DNA from: Tricholomella constricta | Taxonomy: Eukaryota > Basidiomycota > Agaricomycetes > Agaricales > Lyophyllaceae | Reading direction: 5' to 3' | Assembly (NCBI GenBank): GCA_013368375.1 | Contig: JAACJP010000037.1 | Span: forward strand, 62,001 to 126,000 | DNA length: 64,000 bases | Part shown: positions 1-15,899 of the stretch, one piece after another | Position numbering within the stretch: position 1 is the stretch's first letter | Layout: every line of letters begins with the position of its first letter | Notes under the pieces: model-generated | Databases searched by the model: none | What the model saw: only the letters and a program-made list of their open reading frames with translations | Told to the model about the DNA's origin: nothing | Program-made: the position numbers and the translations under genes

Positions 1-531
1 TAGGTAATATCACACCTTGTCCCAGCCATCTGTCTTCGCATTTCCGACATTTCCTTTATCCAAGGCATTGCACAGATACCTACTCGAGCTGAGCGAGAAA
101 GTAACTTATCGTGAAGGGTTATCTTACCTGGAACGTCGTTAATAGACTAACATAAGAAGAGAGGGGACTGCTCACATGAAAGTCAAAGGAGGGAGGATGT
201 ACAAATCGAATTTCCAACGGAGCCGTCTCTCCTCTTGGCCAGATATCACCAATTTCTCCTCTTTCATTCTATCACCCCCTTCCGCATTCTCTGGCAGGTA
301 GGGCAGCGTATGCATCTGAATGTCCGGCATCCTCACCCAGTTCGAATGGCGAGGATTGGTGAAGGATCCAGTGAAGAATTGCCCAACGCTTCTTGTGGGA
401 ACATCTAGAGTTATATTTACGGACGGGCAAACAGATGGAGCTAAGTTTACCTTCCATTGAATGCTGACCATGATGCTGGAAGATTTATATTGACGTCCGC
501 AAGTTTCGAAGTTACGGGTGGCGCATGACAC
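1..531 (-). CDS. MFS anion:cation symporter (allantoate/nicotinate permease type), 5' part
   Basis: This is the N-terminal part of a plasma-membrane transporter; the rest lies beyond the left edge. An exon at about 176-531 ends with a cytoplasmic tail and RRLRWKFDLYILPPLTF. A 96-nt GT-AG intron (80-175) joins it to the exon 16-79, which reads MYLCNALDKGNVGNAKTDG before another GT donor at 15. That junction (WKFDLYILPPLTFMYLCNALDKGNVGNA) is the usual start of helix 1 and loop 1 in the Dal5/Tna1 family of organic-anion symporters. Which substrate it carries cannot be told. The start is uncertain: the frame is open to an ATG at 531, but an ATG at 330 gives a tail of more usual length. It is divergent from the RidA gene. 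Confidence 0.75.
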
Positions 532-617
532 GGGATCAGGCTCGGCAGAACGGCCCGGGCAGACGTTCCAGCAGGACCATGATCCGAGTCGATACCCCTG
601 CTTGAGTTCGTTCTACC

Positions 618-1163
618 ATGTCCGTCGAGAAAATCAATTCCTCCAAGAACCCTGCCGTTCCACATATCCTCTGTGGGTAACCTAATCGATCCAGGCTCCT
701 GATTCCAGTCTGCTAAACACTGGTTACGGGGCCTAGCGCATGCAACGAAAGTCCCAGGACTGATCTTCCTCAGTGGACAGACACCCGTCGATATAAATGG
801 GGTGGTAGTTCCTGGTGGAATCCAAGAGCATACAGTAGTCATCCATCTCATCTTGCGTCTTGAGTTCTGATAAGATTATATCCAGGCCCAGTGCATTTCT
901 AACCTAGGCAATGTTCTGGAAGCTGCCGGTTCATCATGGGAGAAAGTGGTCAAGGTCAACGTCTATCTGAAAGACATGGATAACTTTGTCGCCATGAATG
1001 AAGTTTATGAGAAGGTACTGCATCTCGAGGTTAAATTCCGGAAAGAGAAACTGATGTTTTCGTCTAGCTGCTCCCAAGCCCAAAGCCTGCAAGGACCTGC
1101 ATTCAGGCAGGTAAACTACCGAACGACGTGGATGTCGAGATCGAGGCGATTGCGACCTATTGA
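618..1163 (+). CDS. RidA/YjgF/UK114-family enamine/imine deaminase
   Basis: The enzyme hydrolyses reactive enamine/imine intermediates (for example 2-aminoacrylate from serine/threonine dehydratase) to keto acids and ammonia, in cytosol or mitochondria. Four exons (618-672, 737-834, 886-1014, 1068-1163) splice with GT-AG introns to 125 aa, the normal family length. Visible motifs are [12 protein letters not shown] (about 26-37), [17 protein letters not shown] (61-77) and KPARTCI with the substrate-carboxylate arginine at R103. An acidic residue sits in the C-terminal DVDVEIEA. The first ATG (618) gives MSVEKIN, a usual family start, and the intron after it restores SHATKVPGL in frame. It is divergent from the transporter on its left and convergent with SMC3. 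Other paralogues in fungi are annotated as Hmf1/Mmf1; which subgroup this is cannot be decided. Confidence 0.9.
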
Positions 1164-1590
1164 GGGATCGGAGTTGGCTGGTCACTGAGATCATAGAAAC
1201 AGTGCATAGCTCGAGCTTCCTTCTGCAGGCGTGCATTATTCAATAGAGTAAGAGGTGAACTTGTAACTGCGTTCAAAGCGAAAAGCCTGGAAAGATGCTC
1301 AAGAGGGAGAGGAATCGACACAAGCGACTCGCGCCGGATATATCCGGTGCTGGACAATCATTGAAGTAGGCCAACGCCGAAACGCTATTCGAAAAGAAAA
1401 ATTGTCGTTGATAAAAGCGAGACTACGTATACATATACATAAACCGTGTTCTTATATCATTACAGCAGGTCAGAATAGAACAATAATAAATCAGCAGATA
1501 CAGCAGAGCACAAGTCGAGTCTAGAATAGATAGGTATAGCAATTGCGACGCAAGTATATAAAGAGAGGGAGAGCAACGATCCGAAGGAAG
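1164..1590. other. convergent 3' intergenic region (RidA / SMC3)
   Basis: This AT-rich spacer lies between two convergent stop codons. I see no coding exon, RNA gene or repeat. It should hold both polyadenylation regions. Confidence 0.6.
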
Positions 1591-6090
<4,500 letters not shown>

Positions 6091-6302
6091 CTCGACCCAG
6101 TTTAGCTCTCAGGCCAAACACTTCGACCTGGAGGATCTTCAGTGAAGAGTACGGCCGTGCTTCTGTTGGGCTGCTCGTTGTGATGAGAGAGCGATGCGGT
6201 CACACCGTGACCTACCGCGTACGTGACAAATTTCCGAGCCTGTAAGTACCTATACTTTCAACGGTTCGCCGTTGGCCAGCTACGCTCTCATCCATTCATT
6301 CC
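6091..6302. promoter_or_regulatory. shared divergent promoter region of SMC3 and BTB gene 1
   Basis: Only 212 bp separate the two start codons, so both promoters must lie here. I see no clear TATA box. Function is inferred from position only. Confidence 0.5.
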
Positions 6303-7374
6303 ATGTCTACTACCAAAAGGAAAAGAGTTGACGATGGCCCCCGAGCGGAAGAGGAACTGAAGGCTCGCTCAGACATCTGGTTCAACGACGGGAATATTAT
6401 CCTTGAAGCCCAAGGGAAACAGTTTCGCGTCCATCGAGGGGTACTGGCCAAGCACTCTGATGTCTTCAAGGATATGTTTGATGTCCCAACTCCACCAAAT
6501 GACCCCACAGTGGAGGGCTGTCAGATCGTTCATCTTACTGATTCCGCTCAAGACGTTGAACACCTCCTGAGCTGCTTATATGATTGGTGCGTCGGCCATT
6601 CCATGAAAGCTTCGTGACTGACTTCATTTCAATTAAAAGGCTTCATTACTCCTCAGAACCTTTGCCGGTCCGCATTCTATCTGCACTGGTTCGACTTGGT
6701 CATAAATACGCCTTCTTACAATTCCGTGACGAAGCTGTATCGCGTCTTGAATACGACTATCCGAACGATATCAAGAATTATCTTCAGCCTAAGAAAGAGT
6801 ATGCACTAATCCGCTATGAAGAGCCGAACGAAAGACTGGATATCCTGAACCTCGCTCGCGAATATAAGCTACACACCATCCTGCCTTCTCTCTATATGGA
6901 GCTATTTACAAAATACCATTTGGTCCGTCACTTCATTGTATCAACGGATCACCATCGTATTTAAATTTTCTTTAGAACGAAATCATCGCAGGGGTCGACC
7001 GCAAGGACGGAACGTCATTTCATCTTCCCCAAGACGAGAAGCTTGTTTGGGCTGTCGGATTTTCAAGATATCGTGCGGCCAGTATGAAACACACCTTCTA
7101 CTGGATGACGAATGTACCCTATGAAGGCTGCACTTCCCGCAAGTGTCGCAATGCTGCAAGGGTTGTAAGCCATGGAGTCATATACGACTTCAATGACCAC
7201 ATCTACCCATGCCTCTTTGATTGGAATAAGGAGTGGGAAGAAAATCTCTGCGAATCTTGCGTTTCTGCTGCGAAAGTTGAACATGAAGAGGAACTCAATA
7301 AAATCTGGGAAGCCGTCCCCTCATTCTTTGGGTTACCATCGTGGGGAGATCTTTCCAACTTCGATTTCAATTGA
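6303..7374 (+). CDS. BTB/POZ-domain protein, tandem copy 1
   Basis: Three exons (6303-6586, 6640-6922, 6976-7374) give 321 aa. A basic N-terminus (STTKRKR) is followed by a BTB/POZ fold at about 22-95. Its motifs are SDIWFNDGNIILEA, FRVHRGVLAKHSDVFKDMF and a helix ending at CLYDW. The middle part (LVRLGHKYAFLQFRDEAVSRL) resembles the BACK-like helices of mushroom BTB proteins. The C-terminus carries cysteines (CTSRKCRNAARV, CESCVSAAKVEHE) that could bind zinc, and then WEAVPSFFGLPSW. BTB domains mediate dimerisation and often act as cullin-3 substrate adaptors. No partner or substrate can be named here. Copy 2 lies 0.7 kb downstream with the same exon pattern. Confidence 0.88.
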
Positions 7375-8106
7375 CGCTGGTAAGTCTATTCCTCAGTCAA
7401 CTCACCACTGGCCTCAATGACACGGACAGTACCGACACTCTTCTCGATCCTAGTCTATTGTCATATGTGGCGATGATATTCAGCGCGTCAATGATCTACT
7501 TTGTTCCTCAATTCCTTCTAATGTAAGGCACTTTCTGCCCAGCCTGGTTGTCTGACCCCCTGCATCACTTTGAATTATCCTATGTGGCGTCTCCTCCACT
7601 GGTCTTGACGTGCGAAGATCGGGGTCCTGTCATGTATGCGCCCAGGCGTTTTGGCTCATTCCTGTTGATTCCAAGCTTACCTCGGCTTTGCCATACTGGT
7701 CTACCTCTGAGATCTGAGCACTCTTTGTATAGTACCAGCTGGAGGCGGCGATCTCATGCGTTCCAAGTCGGTGACGCCTTCTCCGAAGTGCTACTACCCA
7801 GCCTTTCCCGCTGCCCCTGCGCCACGAAATTCGAATGCTAACGTCAGATGATGATCACGAACTACTATCGGAGTCAAACAGGTTCATGCGCCACAGGCTT
7901 TATTATCAGAGCAGGATCCGGACGACGTATTGAACCGCTCACTGTGGATTGGAAGCGTGGTTCACGGGGATCAGATTACATCCATCCGTTCATCCATTGT
8001 TGAAGGTCACGGTCACATTCGTGAGTGTGACATTCTAGAGTCGTTTGAAAGGACTCCTTTCAACCGACTTACCTTTCGCGCCATCGATTTTCCCGCCTTT
8101 CATTAA
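7375..8106 (+). other. intergenic spacer between tandem BTB genes
   Basis: This 732-bp stretch holds the 3' region of BTB copy 1 and the promoter of copy 2. Short open frames are present, but none has recognisable similarity or splice support. I see no repeat or RNA gene. Confidence 0.5.
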
Positions 8107-9174
8107 ATGTCTGCCGCCAAACGGAAAAGAGCCGATGATAGCCCATCGAAAGGGGAGCCCACTCGCTCGGACGTATGGTTTCTCGACGGAAATATTATCC
8201 TTGAAGCTGAAAGGAAACAATTCCGTATTCACCGAGGAGTGCTCGCCAAGCACTCTGACGTCTTCAAAGATATGTTCGATGTCCCTCAACCACCCAATGA
8301 GCCCGTCTTGGAGGGCTGTCCAATTGTCCATCTTTCTGATTCCGCTCAAGACATCGAGCTCCTTCTAAACGCTCTCTATGACGGGTGCGACGGACAATAT
8401 TCTCTCTGACTCTGAACTCATGAAGTTGCAAAGGTTTTCTCAATCGTCTGATGCGCTGCCGATTCCCCTCCTGTGTGCGTTGATTCGACTCGGCCACAAA
8501 TATGCCTTCTTGCGCTTCCGCGACGACGCCGTATCGCGCCTTGAACACGAATTTTCGAAAAACATGATGCACTTTATGGAGCCTAGAGCATACACTAAAA
8601 TCAAAATTATGGAGAACTGCCAGATGCTCGACCTACTGGTCTTAGTCCGCGACTACAGATTGTTTGCCATTCTGCCATCCTTATATATGAAAGCTTATTG
8701 CAGATACAGTCTCGTATAGTTTATTTCTCCATACCTTGGAGAATGTGCCGTTAACAACTCTTTTAGGAAATGATCATCAAAGGGGTTCCGCGCAGAAGAG
8801 GATCCGCAATTCACCTCAGCCCGGATGAAAAACTCGCATGGGCTGTCGGCTTATCAAGACAACGTGAAGCGAGTCTGAAGTACACGTTCCAGTGGTTGGA
8901 ACGTGTCCCTTATCATGATTGCACCTCCAATAACTGTCGCAAGAACGCGGGGCGTGTATCTCATTCCATCCTCTTCGATGCTTCCAGAACATTATATCCC
9001 TCGGGTCTCTGCAAATGGAAACCTCAATGGTCAGAGAAACTATGCGCCCGATGCGGACGCACCGCGAAACGAGAACACGAGGAGGGGCAAGTCAAATTCT
9101 GGGAAGCTGTACCCTCATTTTTTGGATTGCCAGCTTGGCCACACCTTTCTAACTTCGACATCAATAGGAAGTGA
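8107..9174 (+). CDS. BTB/POZ-domain protein, tandem copy 2
   Basis: The exons 8107-8384, 8434-8713 and 8767-9174 splice to 321 aa, the same length and intron phases as copy 1. The BTB fold starts at SDVWFLDGNIILEA and contains FRIHRGVLAKHSDVFKDMF. The middle helices read LIRLGHKYAFLRFRDDAVSRL. The C-terminal cysteines (CTSNNCRKNAGRV, LCARCGRTAKREHE) and WEAVPSFFGLPAW are conserved. The tail after the BTB fold differs more from copy 1 than the fold itself does. The pair arose by tandem duplication; function is unknown beyond BTB-mediated protein contact. Confidence 0.88.
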
Positions 9175-9540
9175 TGTTTCGGGTGCGGAAATTTCTGTGG
9201 GCTTCTCTCTCACCATACTTATGAATACATTTCAGTAATGCGAGGAACCCCATGACTTCTCGTGCATCCACATAAACGACGCGGTGACCTCAGGATCTCA
9301 CAGAGTGATGGGATTTTAGTGGAGGGGTCTTTGTCCAGCTAATTTCTGCACACCAGTATCTATGATAGTTTCCCATTCGTTCCATGAAGGCATTTTTGCG
9401 CAACTTGGGCGCTTTCGATGACGCGATCTGAATGCTTCTGGGTCACAACACGGCGTAGGCCGCGTGGCGTGACAGTTCATATTATTTCTTTCTCTGACAA
9501 GTTTCTGACCATGAAACCGCTTTATAGCACAGGCAACTCA

Positions 9541-10010
9541 CATCGTCTGCCGAAAGGGAGATAATCGACAGCCCAGTGGAGGAGGGGCCTACAGCCTGAT
9601 CGGACATCTGTTTTCCCAATGGAGATGTTAATATCCTTGGACCCGTGAGGACGCAGTTTCGCGCTCACTGAGGGATCCTGCCCAACAAAACACTTTGGCG
9701 TCTTCAGGGATATGTTAGAGATGCCATTGTTGCCTGAAAGAGCCTATTGTGGAGGCTTGTGCGATTGTGCATCTCTCTCCGATTCTACTCAAAACCTTGA
9801 ACACGTCCTGAAAGCTCTTTTTGATTGGTCCGTCTTATTCTTGCTGATGTCTACGATGGCTAGATGGCCGAGTTCTTTCGACACTTGAAGGTTCTATCAT
9901 TCGTATGAATCACTATCATTTCCGACTCTGTCTTGGTCAGACTTGCAACGCATGCGGCATTGCGCGATCACGCTTTCGCATAACGAGGCTCGAAAAGGAC
10001 TGAAGACTCA
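9541..10010 (+). pseudogene. decayed third BTB/POZ copy
   Basis: The DNA follows BTB copy 2 from its start to the middle of exon 2 but cannot be translated. The start codon is lost: the 5' end reads CATCGTCTGCCG where copy 2 has AAATGTCTGCCG. The segments matching the cores CAGTTTCGCG, GTCTTCAGGGATATG and GTGCATCTCTCTCCGATTC are recognisable but carry frameshifts and stops. The match fades near 10,010 in the region for the LGHKYAFLRFRD helix. No exon 3 is seen. This is a dead member of the 6.3-9.2 kb tandem array. Confidence 0.75.
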
Positions 10011-10550
10011 GCTCTCTCTCCGGCGGTACATTCCCTTATAGTATTTGCATCGATATTCAGTTCTACTCCCAAGGCATTAAGGCTGCAGTCTACGAAATAT
10101 TCGACGAGGGGTCCGATGAGGGCTATCCCATACCTGGACTTTGGGCCTGAAAATAATCGTGGGCCAAACTGCTGGGCCGACTACTTTGCCGGCTTGTATT
10201 CAGACTGTGACGATGGTGACCACCCTCCTTCCTAGTCTTTGGCGCCGCTAGGTTGTCCGTCGGTCGTGCAGACTTCTGTTGATTCCATCTCCTACTATTT
10301 CCACCTTCTTAAGATCATAAAAAACAAGCTCTCCGTTGTGACATCATATGATCCACCGTTCCTTGTCGGCTGCACTGTTGTTCTCCTGTACGGCCCGTAG
10401 ATATGTGACTGAGTGCGCCCTAACTTGTCCAGCTGAAATTTACATGATAGCGCAGTGATATACGATTATATTTGAATCGGAAACAGTTCAAGTTTTTGAT
10501 ACTACGTGGCCCGTGGGTTGTCGATTGCCTCTAAAGGAGATAAAAACGGA
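10011..10550. other. intergenic, no feature recognised
   Basis: The stretch lies between the BTB pseudogene and the 3' end of the kinase-like gene. I find no supported exon, RNA gene or repeat. Confidence 0.4.
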
Positions 10551-11926
10551 CTACGTGGACATACAGGGTGGAACTTCCCGCGGGACACTTCTCTTCGGTA
10601 TCGATAGTGTGGTGTTACATCGCACAGGCTGCTCAGGAGCTAGCACACGGGTATCAAGCGTCGACGACTCAAAAGATTTGCAGAGCGCCTCAAACAATTT
10701 CCTAGACTCGTCCGCTCCAAAGCCGCCGAGTGCCATTGCCTTGACCAGTGATTTCAGCTTCGGTTCGATGCGTGGGACCTGAGCGACATCAACAGCGGAA
10801 TCAGTGCGAGGTGCGAAAAGAGCGAAGACTTAAGACACACGTGAGTTAACAAACGGTCAACCATCACACCGCAGTCCTGCACATCGTGTCGGAAGGCAGG
10901 CGCATTAGGTGTGTCGAATTTCTTTGCGTGTGACAGGTTGGTAAAGTAATATCTAACGGGATATGTCGTCCTATCAAATTCGTCTGGCGATTCACAGGTG
11001 CTAGGGGCACTGCTGAGATCAACCATATAGCATGACGGGTCCTGGAAAGTCATGTTCGCTATTTTGAGCTCGTGAAGAAATGTGAGACCCTGATGACGGG
11101 GTATAATTAGTCTAGTCTTCCTAAAAGTCCTAAAGAAGGGGGGGATACCTCAAGCATTTGCCTAAAAAAATCAATATAATTAGCCACCGTCTTGAACGGT
11201 GGCTGATCATAAGGGTTAAGTCGCTCCATACACAGGTAAACGTTGTCCCCTCGTTCGACGGCGCATCGAAGGTGAGGAACAGGATTCCAAGGGTCCGTGC
11301 GGAGTTCCTTGTGGTTGAGCTCCAACAGGATGTACAACTCGGAGGATGCGCGAGGTAAGCATTTTATCATGAGTGAGTCTCGCAGTCCAGGAGATGAGGG
11401 CTTGACCAATAACTTGGGCATGATTGGTGGCGGACACACGCGAATGTTTAGATGCTACACACCATAGTCGGAGACTGTGAATCGAATGAGGGGTTGTCTT
11501 TCAACAGTTTGTCTAATAACTTCTCATAGTCGCTGTTGAGACACAAATGAGCATACTGTGAATGGACTAGGACGGTCTAGCGTACATATCGTACGAAACC
11601 GATGACGTAGAGGACCAGCTTGAGTTCGATGCGAAGCTCGACGAAGAATCCCGAGAAAGAGAACCTTGGAAGAATGGCCGGTCGTCATCTCTGCTTCCCA
11701 CTCGAAACATACGCTGTAAAGGGTGTCCAAACTGCAAAGGGACCTCAGCATTATCCAGTGTGGCCTCGCTATCGTTGCTGGATTCCGAGTCCGAATCCGA
11801 GGTTGGTGGTGAGTGAAACACCTCCCCGGAGAAATATAAATCAAGATGTGATGTGGAGGAGTTGTGCGGCGCATGAGCGCTCAGCTCTGCGGGAGGCTTT
11901 GGGACAAGGGGGGGTGTATGAACCAT
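10551..11926 (-). CDS. kinase-like protein lacking catalytic motifs (putative pseudokinase)
   Basis: Five exons (11574-11926, 11463-11532, 11149-11400, 10841-11089, 10551-10778) give 383 aa. An in-frame ATG at 11959 would add 11 residues. The N-terminus is a low-complexity Ser/Asp-rich tail. The rest follows the layout of the protein-kinase-like family common in mushrooms: ELYILLELNHKELRTDP, then VYLCMERL, then FFRQMLEGLTFLHELKIANM, then PVRYYFTNLSHAKKF and a C-lobe with RHDVQDCGVMVDRL. The catalytic HRD aspartate is missing (HELKIANM) and the DFG motif is replaced by TNLS, so phosphotransfer is unlikely. A role as a scaffold or regulator is inference. The exon 2/3 boundary is the least certain. 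Confidence 0.65.
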
Positions 11927-12321
11927 GGTCGAGTTCAAATCGAGTCGCGAGATGTGCACACGTCCGAATAGGAGAAAATAGAAAAACAGGGGTCATTTCA
12001 GATGACAAGACATCCCTTATGGCCCAGTTTGGCCCCGTTAGTTGTCTATGATCTAGACGCGATCTGAAGGGGTTTTTAGTGCAGATCTGTTATTCGCGTA
12101 TAGGACTAAGAGGTGCGCCGTCGTGTGTAGGCTATCCGTGGCGATCTGGTAGCAATTAATTCAGTCGGCGATCTTCAAGAAATCTTATGGCCATTGGCCG
12201 GCGACTCTCTGGACCTGGACCGGCACTGCGACTTGCGTGATCAGATCTTCCCGTTACATAACTTGGCACATGACCTCCAATTTTTTGCCTGTCCTTCTCG
12301 ACGTGCGCAACGACGAAAAAT
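11927..12321. promoter_or_regulatory. divergent promoter region (kinase-like gene / RRP6)
   Basis: About 395 bp lie between the two start codons. No TATA box or other motif stands out. The regulatory role is inferred from position. Confidence 0.4.
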
Positions 12322-15300
12322 ATGGCAAGTGAGGCATCTACCAGTACATTCACGTCCGCGACCTTCGACGCGTTCAACTCGCAGCTGCAGGTTGGTGCCC
12401 TGAAGGTGACCAGGAATGCCCTTGCTCTGCCAAATGATGTCGCGTTTCACCGATCCATGGATTCCGAATTTGCAAGAGATCTTGACAGTTTTTCCTCGAG
12501 GGTGCTTTCTTTGACGAACAAGGTTCTCGCGCTCGTTTCCACCGCAGATACTACATCGTCGCGAGGCAAAGGGAAGGGGAAGTTGGAGAGCCAGGATGAT
12601 GTATTTGACAACTTTCACTCGCTCGTGGTCGACTCTATGGATCAGCTTTTGGAAAGAACGGTAAGTGCTCAAGCATTTCGTTGATTTTGCTTACCCATTC
12701 AATGCAGGATATATGCCTCGACGAGTTTTTAGGCCGCACCAAACCGCCCGCTATCGTCGTTAATCCCATAGCGCAGCAATCAAAGAAGGTGCGTTGGCTG
12801 TCGCGTTAAACTTCTGGTTTATTCTTATCGTTACAACAGGCGATAACACGTGGCCACATAGACCCAGTCATTCAACACGCATCCCATCTTCAAAAGCCTC
12901 AACTGTTGTTCAAGCGGAAGGCCGAAAACAGTGACTCTCCTTGGTACACTTCGTTACCACACAAATACAACGCGCAAGTACCGCTTGGTTATAATTATCA
13001 CGATGTGGCTGCAGATACTAGCACTACCACCTTGATGCACGTATCTTTCAATTTTTTCTTCGATACGCCATTAACAATCCTTTTAGGGCGACGCATCCTT
13101 ACCGCTATGAGATTACACACATATCTTACCCAGAACGGATGTTTCAACCTGTAACTCCATCGTTGCCGAGAGATTTTGCAGAAACTCCATTTACCTGGGT
13201 ATCTACCATCGAAGATCTGCAGTCGATGCTGGCGAAGCTTCGACAGGCAACAGAGATCGCCGTGGACCTTGAACACCATAGTTATCGATCATATTCAGGC
13301 TTTCTCTGCTTGATGCAGATCAGTACGCGCGACGAAGACTGGATCGTGGATACACTTGCGTTGAGGAATGAGCTTATCGAATTGAATGAGGTCTTTACAG
13401 ACCCGAAAATTGTCAAGGTTTAGCGATCCTACTTTTAGACCTCGTACTACCTCTAATTCTGGAATCCAGGTTTTCCACGGGGCCGACAGCGATGTCGTGT
13501 GGCTACAACAAGACTTCAATATCTACATTGTCAACCTGTTTGATACATTCCACGCCTCCAAAACACTGGGTATCTTTTTTTTGTTCAATAACCCGCGCGT
13601 ATGCTAATTTTGGTCTTCAGAATTTCCCCGACACGGCCTCGCCAATCTTTTGGAAATGTATTGTGATTTTACCCCCGACAAAAGGTACCAATTGGCCGAT
13701 TGGCGTATTCGGTTCGTAATCATTTTACAAAGCGCCTACAATTTTTAATCAATATTGCGAGTAGCCCTCTGCCCAGGGAGATGTTAGAATATGCCCGCTC
13801 CGACACCCACTTCCTCTTGTTTATCTATGATAACCTCCGGAACGCGCTTCTTGACTGCGCTCAATCACGAGCGCAGTCTCGCGCCCAATCACTCTCCTTC
13901 AACTCTTCACCCCACACTCCACTGGCTGGCGAATCGGCGCATGCGCTAATTAGGCAAGTCCTGACTCGATCGGAAGAGACCTCCCTACGCACCTATGAAA
14001 AAGAAGTGTACGATGAGCAAGGCGGGTCTGGCAGTAACGGCTGGGATACTCTGGCACGAAAATGGAACAAAGGTGCGCTGCTCTCTGGAGGGCCTGGTGT
14101 TGGGGTTAGTGCTCTCCAGCGCGCTGTGTATCAGGCTGTCCATAAATGGAGAGAGATGGTCGCACGCGAGGACGACGAGAGTACAAGGTACGTTTCCTGA
14201 GACGCTAATCTTTGACATGAGATGTTCACATTTTTCATCCGCCCTGTAAGATACGTGTTGCCCAATCACTTCTTATTCCAGCTGGCGGAGCAGCCTCCTG
14301 TAGACATGGCTGCGTTGCTGAGAATGTTTCATTCTGTCCCACCCGTCATCCGTAAACGCGCAAAGGAGCTTTTAGAGGTCATTAGAGATCGCATCAGGCG
14401 TCACTTATCGGATAACCCTGCTCCTTCAGCCCCTTCTCTCATAGAGCAGATGCCGGCGCCTGTGCCTACTACCACAGCTGAGGCTTCCACGCAGCCACAA
14501 GCGATGTCGAACGATACACCGATGTCAAATTTATGGAATCGCGGTCAGTGCCGTTCTCTTTCCCACCCAAAAATACATCTGAAACTCCGCGTGTCCTCTG
14601 CGCCCTTCCAGCACCCGCGTCGAACGCAGCAGCCTCATCTTCATCGCTACTATTTGGCTCTACTCTTCCTGCTATTCGTCGGACGTCTCAAACCACAGCC
14701 TCATTCTCGACTTCGCAGAGTTCATTGTTTGGAAGCACGATCAATAGCCTATTTCCGTCCCAGCTGGTGCGTCGACTGATTATTGCTTATTAGCTTCGAA
14801 AATGCAATACTGACATAGCAAAATTTCAGTCTTCAAATGAGAAGCCTACCATTAGTCCACATTTCCACGAAGTCGTGGCGCGTATCAACAGCACATTAGT
14901 AATCGCACCGTCAGCACCGAAGGTATGAACCCAGGTCGCTCGATCCTCTCCGTACTGGGACTCATAATGTTCCAAGGTCCTGGAACAAGGAACCGCCCTC
15001 GTTCCTCAGGACGACGTAATAATGGAATCCTCAATACCGGAGGTTTCAGGGATGCAGGTGGAAATTCCCTTCGTGCCGGCCTCCCAACGCAAAGCAACCC
15101 AGGCCGTCGAAGATTCGATCGTCGTTGTCGGCCAAGCAAAGCAGAAGAAACGTAAAAGGGCCAAACCCGCACCTGATGGGGCGGCATCAACGTCGGCCGA
15201 AGGATCGAGTCAGAAAAACAAACCCCAGAACGAGGACGCCGGATCTAGAGACGAGTCTGAAGGACACGAGCCCTTTGACTTCGCGGCAGTTCCAAACATC

Positions 15301-15520
15301 CTGGACGACAATCCTAATACCGAGGATATGAAACAGAAGAAGCGACAGAAGAAGCAAAAGAGCGGTATAGATCTCCATCTGCCTCGTGCCGCCATGCGTC
15401 CCAAGTTTATATTCTTTTTCTTTTTTTTTTACAGGAGGCGTGTTCTACGGCGATTTCCCTGCCCCACCCAAGGCCCATAGTGAACTTAAACGCGGGAATC
15501 AATCCCACACTTTCAAGTAG
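12322..15520 (+). CDS. RRP6: Exosome 3'-5' exoribonuclease RRP6 (EXOSC10)
   Basis: RRP6 is the nuclear, distributive exonuclease of the RNA exosome, acting in rRNA, snoRNA and nuclear RNA processing and decay. Twelve exons (12322-12660, 12708-12788, 12840-13036, 13087-13417, 13470-13569, 13621-13711, 13765-14187, 14251-14543, 14612-14766, 14830-14922, 14977-15364, 15435-15520) give 858 aa. An N-terminal PMC2NT-like region carries the Rrp47/Lrp1 contact. It is followed by the DEDD-Y nuclease with [13 protein letters not shown] (D266, E268), [15 protein letters not shown] and [10 protein letters not shown]. Then come the HRDC domain ([11 protein letters not shown] to [12 protein letters not shown]) and a long lysine-rich tail ([10 protein letters not shown]) ending in [10 protein letters not shown]. 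Intron 3 only keeps the frame if it uses a GC donor at 13037; the GT at 13041 would shift the frame. Confidence 0.95.
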
Positions 15521-15899
15521 CATAGCTACCACTGGAAACTTGGTCTGTGGTTCTTGTGTCTTTTGCTTCCATCATATCTTGTTCCGCTGTCCGGAAAAGA
15601 TTAGTGACCTCACTTGTGGAACGGAGTATTATCAAGAAACAAGCACGATTTGGTACGATATGATGCTATTTTCGTCGAGTGTGCCCATCAGATACACTCG
15701 GGCCGCGGCATCTATTGCCGTGTTATGCATGTAATGTACAACCAGGAAAGCATTTCGGAGCTTCGGAATGTCAATCTCAAATCTCTTTTAATTCCGGCAC
15801 GCGGTGTGAGCGCATTTATGGGTATAAAAGTACCCGTTGTTTTGAGGATGGCTCACAACAGCTGTACCGCGGCCCCGCTGCACGTCCCACCCTTCCATA
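15521..15899 (+). promoter_or_regulatory. promoter of MFS transporter 1 with TATA box
   Basis: TATAAAA lies at 15823-15829, about 71 bp before the ATG. The last 250-300 bp resemble the region upstream of MFS transporter 2 (about 27,690-27,963). There the aligned TATA box reads TCTTAAAT. Confidence 0.65.

Noticed and set aside
7548..7841. 97-codon frame between the BTB copies
   Set aside because: No domain, no matching frame in the other copy's spacer, ordinary composition.
13041..13086. GT donor at 13041 for RRP6 intron 3
   Set aside because: It gives a 46-nt intron but shifts the frame and meets a stop within eight codons; the GC donor at 13037 keeps the conserved [13 protein letters not shown] in frame.
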